Below, piece after piece: positions 6,062 through 10,291 of a stretch of 10,291 nucleotides of DNA. The notes under the pieces were generated by a model. The model saw only the letters and a list, made by a program, of their open reading frames with translations. It did not search any database and was not told the origin of the DNA. Source of the DNA: Flavonifractor avistercoris (GTDB lineage: Bacteria > Bacillota > Clostridia > Oscillospirales > Oscillospiraceae); the NCBI GenBank assembly GCA_019119085.1, contig DWXT01000015.1, positions 1-10,291 on the forward strand, written 5' to 3'. Position numbers and translations under genes: made by a program. The first letter of the stretch is position 1, and the number at the start of each line of letters is the position of its first letter.

Positions 6062-7414
6062 ATGGGTAAATTATTTGGAACCGACGGCATCCGCGGTGTC
6101 GTCAACGACGGACTGGACGCCATGCTGGCGTACAAGGTGGGCATGGCCGCCGCCCACGTGATGACCCAGGAGAAGGGGGGCGGGCAGCCCCGGTTTGCCA
6201 TCGGCAAGGACACCCGCATCTCCTCCGATCTGCTGGAGGGGGCGCTGATCGCCGGGCTGTGCTCCGCCGGGGCCGACGTGCTCCACCTGGGCGTGATCCC
6301 CACCCCGGCGGTGGCCTGGGTGACGGTGGACACCGGCTGCGATGCGGGGGTGGTGATCTCCGCGTCCCACAACCCCTTTGAGCACAACGGCATCAAGATC
6401 TTCAACGGCCGGGGCTTCAAGCTGTCCGACGAGCTGGAGAACCGCATCGAGGACATCATCCTCAACGATGTGGCGGTGCCCCTGAAAACCGGCGGGGACA
6501 TCGGCCGGGTGATCTACGCCGACCAGCAGGAGAGCCAGGACTACATCGACCACCTGGTGTCCACCATCAGCTCCGACCTGGCGGGACTGCACATCCTGGT
6601 GGACTGCGCCAACGGCGCCGCCTCCGCCACGGCGGCCCGGCTGTTCGACCGCTTCCCCGATCTGCACACCGACGTGATCCACGCCGATCCCGACGGGGTC
6701 AACATCAACAACGGCTGCGGCTCCACCCATCTGGAGCAGCTCAAGGCCATGGTGAAGGCCGGCGGCTACGACCTGGGCATCGCCTTTGACGGCGACGCCG
6801 ACCGCTGCCTCATGGTGGACGAGACGGGGGAGGAGATTGACGGCGACCAGGTGATCGCCGCCTGCGGCCTGGATCTGAAGGAGAAGGGGGAGCTGTCCGG
6901 CGGGGCCATCGTGGCAACGGTCATGAGCAATCTGGGCCTGCACCGCTTCTGCCAGGAGCACGGCGTGGCGCTCTTCTGCACCAGCGTGGGCGACCGCAAC
7001 GTGCTGGAGAAGATGGAGGAGAGCGGCTATGTCATCGGCGGCGAGCAGTCGGGGCACACCATCTTCCGCCGCTACGCCACCACCGGCGACGGCCAGCTCA
7101 CCGCCCTGCAGTTCCTGGATCTGCTCTGCCGCTCCGGGAAGAAGGCCTCCCAGCTGGTGGCCGGGTGCAGGCGGTATCCCCAGGTGCTGGTCAACATTCC
7201 CGTGGCCGACAAGGCCAAGAAGGAGGCCATCATGGCCGACGCAGACCTTCAGGCCGCCATTAGCCAGCAGGAGAAGGCCCTGGCGGGCAACGGCCGGATT
7301 CTGGTGCGCCCCTCGGGCACCGAGGCCCTGATCCGGGTCATGGTGGAGGCCCAGACCGGGGATGAGGCCCGCGCGGTCGCCGAATTTTTGGCAAATGTGA
7401 TAAAAAACAGCTGA
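6062..7414 (+). CDS. glmM: Phosphoglucosamine mutase GlmM
   Basis: GlmM converts glucosamine-6-phosphate to glucosamine-1-phosphate, the step before GlmU makes UDP-GlcNAc for peptidoglycan. The 450-residue protein has the full phosphohexomutase layout. It starts MGKLFGTDGIRG. The phosphoserine loop is ISASHNPFEHNGIKIF, with catalytic S102 at the same position as in E. coli GlmM. The metal-binding loop is DGDADR (243-248), the sugar-binding loop GGEQSGH (326-332) and the phosphate-binding loop RPSGTEALIR (416-425). The ATG at 6062 is preferred because GAGGTG (6047-6052) lies 9 bases before it. An in-frame GTG at 6050 would add four residues and lies on that ribosome site. No clear promoter or terminator is seen at 5992-6061, so it probably ends the ruv transcript; none is seen before the sigH promoter either. 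Confidence 0.96.
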   Translation: MGKLFGTDGIRGVVNDGLDAMLAYKVGMAAAHVMTQEKGGGQPRFAIGKDTRISSDLLEGALIAGLCSAGADVLHLGVIPTPAVAWVTVDTGCDAGVVISASHNPFEHNGIKIFNGRGFKLSDELENRIEDIILNDVAVPLKTGGDIGRVIYADQQESQDYIDHLVSTISSDLAGLHILVDCANGAASATAARLFDRFPDLHTDVIHADPDGVNINNGCGSTHLEQLKAMVKAGGYDLGIAFDGDADRCLMVDETGEEIDGDQVIAACGLDLKEKGELSGGAIVATVMSNLGLHRFCQEHGVALFCTSVGDRNVLEKMEESGYVIGGEQSGHTIFRRYATTGDGQLTALQFLDLLCRSGKKASQLVAGCRRYPQVLVNIPVADKAKKEAIMADADLQAAISQQEKALAGNGRILVRPSGTEALIRVMVEAQTGDEARAVAEFLANVIKNS

Positions 7415-7442
7415 GATCGGCGGAGAAAATTTGCACAAAAGC

Positions 7443-7471
7443 TTGACAGTTCCGAACCTTTCGCATATAAT
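7443..7471 (+). promoter_or_regulatory. Perfect consensus sigma-A promoter for the sigma factor gene
   Basis: TTGACA (7443-7448), exactly 17 bases, then TATAAT (7466-7471): 12 of 12 matches to the housekeeping consensus. The predicted start point (about 7477-7479) falls inside the ribosome-binding site AAGGAG (7476-7481), only about 10-12 bases ahead of the ATG at 7489. The transcript would thus be nearly leaderless, with a partly trimmed ribosome site. Confidence 0.85.
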
Positions 7472-7488
7472 ATACAAGGAGCAAGGGT

Positions 7489-8124
7489 ATGAAAGCAGGT
7501 CAGAATCCATCTGGATCAGATTCCGACGAAGTTCTCTGCGGCAGGGCCGCCGCCGGCGACCGGGTCGCGGAGGAGCGTTTGGTTATTCGCTACAACCGCT
7601 TGGTGCGGGTGTGTGCCCGCCCCTATTTCCTGGCCGGGGGCGACAGTGAGGATCTGATTCAGGAGGGAATGGTGGGCCTGCTGGCCGCCATCCGGGAGTA
7701 TGACCCGTCCAAGGCGGCCTCTTTCCGCACTTATGCGGAGGTCTGCATCAAGAACCGCCTGCTCTCTGTCATCAAGGCAGCAGCAAGAGATAAGCACACA
7801 CCGCTGAACAACTCGGTCTCATTCGAAACCCCTCTTTTTTGCGGGAACGGCGATCGCTATGCCTACCGTGCATCGGTTCAGCATCTGGAGGATCCGGAGG
7901 AGATTTTTCTCAGCAGGGAGGCCTTCCGGGAGCGGATGGAGGCACTGATGGGCCAATTGTCCGGTTTCGAAGCCAATGTACTTCGGTTGTATCTGACCGG
8001 TTTGTCCTACTCTGAGATCGCAGCCGAGGTCAAAAAGTCCCCGAAATCGGTGGACAACGCTGTCCAGCGCATCCGGCGCAAATTGGCGCAGCAATCTTCA
8101 TCTGGCGATGTCAGCGAAAGCTGA
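7489..8124 (+). CDS. sigH: Sigma-70 family factor, SigH (Spo0H) type
   Basis: The 211-residue protein is an alternative RNA polymerase sigma factor with regions 2 and 4 only. Region 2 includes DLIQEGMVGLLAAIREYD (55-72, core binding) and SFRTYAEVCIKNRLLSVIKA (78-97, -10 recognition), followed by RDKHTPLNNSVS, very like the Spo0H/SigH pattern. Region 4 runs from LSGFEANVLRLYLTGLSYSE to a helix-turn-helix with KKSPKSVDNAVQRIRRKL (182-199). In Bacillus and Clostridia SigH directs early sporulation and transition-phase genes. The length fits. AAGGAG (7476-7481) lies 7 bases before the ATG. Unlike the ruv chain it has its own consensus promoter. Base and codon use look somewhat less GC-rich than glmM, which could reflect its separate history or expression. 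Another SigH-like paralogue is the main alternative. Confidence 0.85.
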   Translation: MKAGQNPSGSDSDEVLCGRAAAGDRVAEERLVIRYNRLVRVCARPYFLAGGDSEDLIQEGMVGLLAAIREYDPSKAASFRTYAEVCIKNRLLSVIKAAARDKHTPLNNSVSFETPLFCGNGDRYAYRASVQHLEDPEEIFLSREAFRERMEALMGQLSGFEANVLRLYLTGLSYSEIAAEVKKSPKSVDNAVQRIRRKLAQQSSSGDVSES

Positions 8125-8195
8125 ACGCAATATTACAGTCCCAGCACGCTCGGGAAATCCGGATCTGGGCAACAATGCAAAGAGAGGGTATCATC

Positions 8196-8477
8196 ATGTA
8201 CGAAGACAAGACTCTGGTATGTAAGGAATGTGGCCAGGAGTTCGTGTTCACCGCCGGTGAGCAGGAGTTCTATGCGGAGCGCGGTTTCCAGAACGAGCCC
8301 CAGCGCTGCAAGGCCTGCCGCGACGCCCGCAAGGCTGCGGCCCGCGGCCCCCGTGAGTATTTCACCGCTACCTGCGCTGCCTGCGGCGGTGAGGCCAGGG
8401 TTCCTTTTGAGCCCAAGTCCGACCGTCCCGTTTACTGCAGCGAGTGCTTCGCCCGCATGCGTGAGCAGCAGGGCTGA
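8196..8477 (+). CDS. Small double zinc-ribbon protein
   Basis: The 93-residue protein has two predicted zinc ribbons. The first uses C9, C12, C38 and C41 (LVCKECGQEFVFTAGEQEFY, then QRCKACRDAR) and matches the probable zinc-ribbon family PF13451. The second uses C60, C63, C81 and C84 (ATCAACGG, YCSECF). A basic linker, ARKAAARGPR, lies between them. No enzyme motif, signal or membrane segment is visible; nucleic-acid or protein binding is likely for such ribbons, but the target is unknown. The ATG at 8196 is chosen for AGAGAGGG (8181-8188), 7 bases upstream. An in-frame ATG at 8175 would put seven residues across that site. It lies 71 bases after sigH with no terminator or clear promoter between, so it may be co-transcribed; the 15-bp terminator at 8560-8599 closes the unit. 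Confidence 0.8.
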   Translation: MYEDKTLVCKECGQEFVFTAGEQEFYAERGFQNEPQRCKACRDARKAAARGPREYFTATCAACGGEARVPFEPKSDRPVYCSECFARMREQQG

Positions 8478-8559
8478 GTCCTACTGACAACCAAAAAGAC
8501 GCACCGCAGGTTCTGATGGTTCCCATAGGTACATTTTCTGAACCGGGTGAATTTTCAGG

Positions 8560-8599
8560 CACAGAGGCGGACGGCGGAAGCCGTCCGCCTCTGTGTTTT
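8560..8599 (+). terminator. Strong intrinsic terminator after the zinc-ribbon gene
   Basis: CACAGAGGCGGACGG (8560-8574) and CCGTCCGCCTCTGTG (8581-8595) make a perfect 15-bp stem with a 6-base loop, then TTTT. The recombinase on the other strand stops within the last T of this run, so the hairpin also sits just past its end. For that strand the following bases (CCTGAAAATT) are a poorer U-tract. Confidence 0.9.
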
Positions 8600-10215
8600 C
8601 ATGCCAACAACCGCATGATTTCTTCTTTCTCTGTGATCTGTTTCGCCATGTGCGGTGCGTGGTCGCCCTCCCGCATAGGTGTATCCAGGGCGCCGATGTC
8701 CCGGTACACGATCCGAACGCTCTGGCCAGCGGAGCGGGAGTGCTTTTTCGACCGCTCCCCGATCTCAATGCGCTGGATGAACAGCCGCAGCAGCTGGGGC
8801 GTCAGTTCATCGATGGCGGTGTACTGCTTGGCCTTCTCGATGAAGGCGTCTACATTGGCGACCGAGGCTTTCAGCCTCTCCAACTGCTCCTCCCTTGCGG
8901 GGATGGCCGACTCCAGCTCTTTCTGCTCCCCGTTGTAGTCAGCGGAGAGCATCCGAAACTGCTCGTTGGTCACACGCCCCAGCACGTTGTCCTCGTAGAG
9001 CCGCTTGAACAGAGTGCTCAGCTCTCCGTCCCTGCGGCGCATGGCGTCCAATTCCTTCTGCACGCGGTTGATCTCCCGCCGCAACTCCATTGTGTTCTTC
9101 TGGTTGATGTACTCCGCAAACTGCCGCTCTTTCATCCTTGCGAAATGGGTCACCCTGCGCAGATCGTCCAGCACGATCTGTTTCAGGTCAACCTCCCGGA
9201 TCTGGTGAGGGGTGCAGGCATCCTTTCCCCGCTTGCCGTAGGTGGAGCACCGGAAGTAGTACTGATCCTCCCGCATCTTCTCCGTCCGGCAGAGCGTTAG
9301 ATACTGTCCGCAGTCGGAGCAGTAGACCAGGCCGGAGAACAGGTTGGGTTCCTCCATGTGCTTGGGCGGGCGGCGCTTGTGTGCCCGTACATCCCGCACG
9401 ATGTCCCACAGCTCTTGAGATATCAGCGGAGCGTGGGTATTCTTCACCAGGATCTGCTCACTCTCTGGTCTGCGGATCTGCTTTTTGTTCTTGTAGGAGA
9501 GCGTTGTTCGCTGCAGGGAGAGCGTGTGGCCAAGGTAGACGATGTTCTCCAGAATATTTGCTACTGTTTTGCCGCTCCAGCTATATGGACGGGTCGTGTC
9601 CAGGTGGTTGCAGTTTTTCCCAGTTTCTTGGTAGTACTGGTTGGTCGGGTTCAGGATCTGCTCTCTGGTCAGGATTCTGGCGATCTGGTTGGGCCCCTTC
9701 CCAGCGGCGCACAGCTCGAACATCCGGCATACCACAGGGGCAGTCGCCTCGTCCGGCACGATCTCCTTGGAGTCCTTATCCTTCTTCTTGTACCCGTAGG
9801 GTGGTTTGGAGCCAGAACGCTCCCCGCGCTCCGCCTGCATCTTCTTGATGGCCCGCACCTTTTTGCTGGTGTCCTTGGCGTGGAGCTCATTGGCCCAGTT
9901 TCGGATGGGGTTGAAGTCGTTGCTGCTCTCCACCAGGGAGTCCACACTGTCGTTGACCGCGATGAACCGGACGCCCTTCTCAGGAAAGTAGAGCTCCGTC
10001 AGCTGACCCACCTGCAGGTACTCCCGCCCCAGGCGGCTGAGATCCTTGACAATCAGGGTCTCCACCTCGCTGTTCTCGATCATCTCCACGATCTTCTTCC
10101 ACGCGGGCCGCTCGAAGTTAGTGCCGGAGTATCCGTCGTCGGCCAGGAACAGGGTGTTCTCAAACCCATTGTCCGCCGCGTACTTCTCCAGAAACAGCTT
10201 TTGGAAAGAGATTTG
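8599..10215 (-). CDS. Large serine recombinase (TnpX/Tn4451 type), 5'-truncated
   Basis: Large serine recombinases cut and join DNA to integrate or excise mobile elements. Family-like sequence begins ISFQKLFLEKYAADNGF and continues through DDGYSGTNFERP to a VKDLSRLGRE motif typical of the resolvase core. A recombinase domain (KPPYGYKKKD, PNQIARILT) follows. Next is a zinc ribbon with C257, C260, C281 and C292 (counted from GTG 10089), then a long charged coiled-coil region (about 320-425) and a DUF4368-like tail (RIVYRDIGALD). The opening segment with the catalytic serine (YCRLSRDD in relatives) is absent: a stop lies in frame at 10216-10218 and the DNA becomes AT-rich. The first ordinary start left is GTG at 10089, giving 496 residues with no obvious ribosome site. 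It is therefore probably inactive in recombination, or the contig is broken here. Converges on the zinc-ribbon gene. Confidence 0.82.
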   Translation of the reverse strand, partial: QISFQKLFLEKYAADNGFENTLFLADDGYSGTNFERPAWKKIVEMIENSEVETLIVKDLSRLGREYLQVGQLTELYFPEKGVRFIAVNDSVDSLVESSNDFNPIRNWANELHAKDTSKKVRAIKKMQAERGERSGSKPPYGYKKKDKDSKEIVPDEATAPVVCRMFELCAAGKGPNQIARILTREQILNPTNQYYQETGKNCNHLDTTRPYSWSGKTVANILENIVYLGHTLSLQRTTLSYKNKKQIRRPESEQILVKNTHAPLISQELWDIVRDVRAHKRRPPKHMEEPNLFSGLVYCSDCGQYLTLCRTEKMREDQYYFRCSTYGKRGKDACTPHQIREVDLKQIVLDDLRRVTHFARMKERQFAEYINQKNTMELRREINRVQKELDAMRRRDGELSTLFKRLYEDNVLGRVTNEQFRMLSADYNGEQKELESAIPAREEQLERLKASVANVDAFIEKAKQYTAIDELTPQLLRLFIQRIEIGERSKKHSRSAGQSVRIVYRDIGALDTPMREGDHAPHMAKQITEKEEIMRLLA

Positions 10216-10223
10216 TCAAGGGT

Positions 10224-10258
10224 AAATTATACCTCATGTCCCATGGGTATCTTAATTT
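10224..10258. repeat. Imperfect inverted repeat beside the recombinase break
   Basis: AAATT-ATACC-(T)-CATG (10224-10238) faces CATG-GGTAT-(CTT)-AATTT (10242-10258) across a 3-base centre. All 14 outer-to-inner base pairs match if one T and the three bases CTT are left unpaired. It could be an operator, a recombination site, a weak hairpin, or chance in AT-rich DNA. Confidence 0.4.
10226..10255 (-). promoter_or_regulatory. Possible minus-strand promoter pointing at the recombinase
   Basis: On the minus strand TTAAGA (10255-10250), an 18-base spacer and TATAAT (10231-10226) form a plausible sigma-A promoter. The -10 is perfect and the -35 matches 4/6. Transcription would begin near 10219 and run into the truncated recombinase frame. 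It overlaps the inverted repeat at 10224-10258. The AT-rich setting makes chance matches likely. Confidence 0.3.
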
Positions 10259-10291
10259 CGTCTTAATGTCAGTCTTGCCATCTTTATGGCA

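Noticed and set aside
6071..7510. 479-codon minus-strand frame opposite glmM
   Set aside because: glmM is unmistakable on the plus strand; the reverse frame is Val/Gly/His-rich shadow and would begin inside the sigH promoter region.
9358..10266. 302-codon plus-strand frame opposite the recombinase
   Set aside because: The minus-strand product has clear recombinase motifs and the zinc ribbon, so the plus frame is a shadow.
10160..10291. 43-codon minus-strand frame entering from the right edge (CHKDGKTDIKTKLRYPWDMR)
   Set aside because: I recognise no family, it runs into a stop at 10160-10162 inside the recombinase frame, and its reading crosses the suspected junction.
1..10291. CRISPR arrays, tRNA or rRNA genes
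   Set aside because: No regularly spaced repeats and no cloverleaf or rRNA-like stretches were seen by eye on either strand.

Overview
The window looks like a piece of a GC-rich, spore-forming member of the Clostridia. The best guess is an Oscillospiraceae-type gut anaerobe close to Flavonifractor, Pseudoflavonifractor or Intestinimonas. The grounds are a SpoIIM-type sporulation gene beside xerD, a SigH/Spo0H-type sigma factor, strong AGGAGG-type ribosome sites, a DUF6054/CPCC protein typical of Firmicutes, and codons ending mostly in G or C. The genus is inference from gene content, not from a database match.

Layout, left to right. Bases 1-75 are an AT-rich internal scrap of groEL that stops abruptly inside one arm of a terminator hairpin. 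It does not fit the rest of the window. Bases 76-278 are a short AT-rich regulatory region with a sigma-A-like promoter. Then come spoIIM (279-905) and xerD (933-1811), closed by a strong terminator (1816-1850). A new promoter (1856-1884) starts a tight, same-strand gene chain: ruvC, ruvA, a DUF6054-CPCC zinc protein, ruvB, an ABC-type ATPase, a small YrvL-like membrane protein, and glmM. Several junctions overlap by 4 bases or have gaps of 5-14 bases. A perfect consensus promoter (7443-7471) then drives a SigH-like sigma factor, followed by a small double zinc-ribbon protein and a 15-bp terminator (8560-8599). On the opposite strand, converging on that terminator, lies a large serine recombinase of the Tn4451/TnpX type. 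It has lost its N-terminal catalytic-serine region at about 10215, where the sequence again changes character.

How the genes fit together. XerD resolves chromosome dimers. RuvC, RuvA and RuvB process Holliday junctions. GlmM makes glucosamine-1-phosphate for peptidoglycan. SpoIIM and SigH belong to the sporulation programme. The two less understood genes lodged within or just after ruvAB, the CPCC protein and the ABC-type ATPase, are translationally coupled to ruvB and are the best candidates for undescribed biology. The recombinase is accessory DNA, the remnant or edge of an integrative element.

I do not see a clear new multi-gene system. The strongest oddities are the two unrelated-looking ends of the window (groEL scrap on the left, broken recombinase on the right), the ruv-linked uncharacterised genes, and the sigH promoter placed so close that its transcript would start inside the ribosome site.
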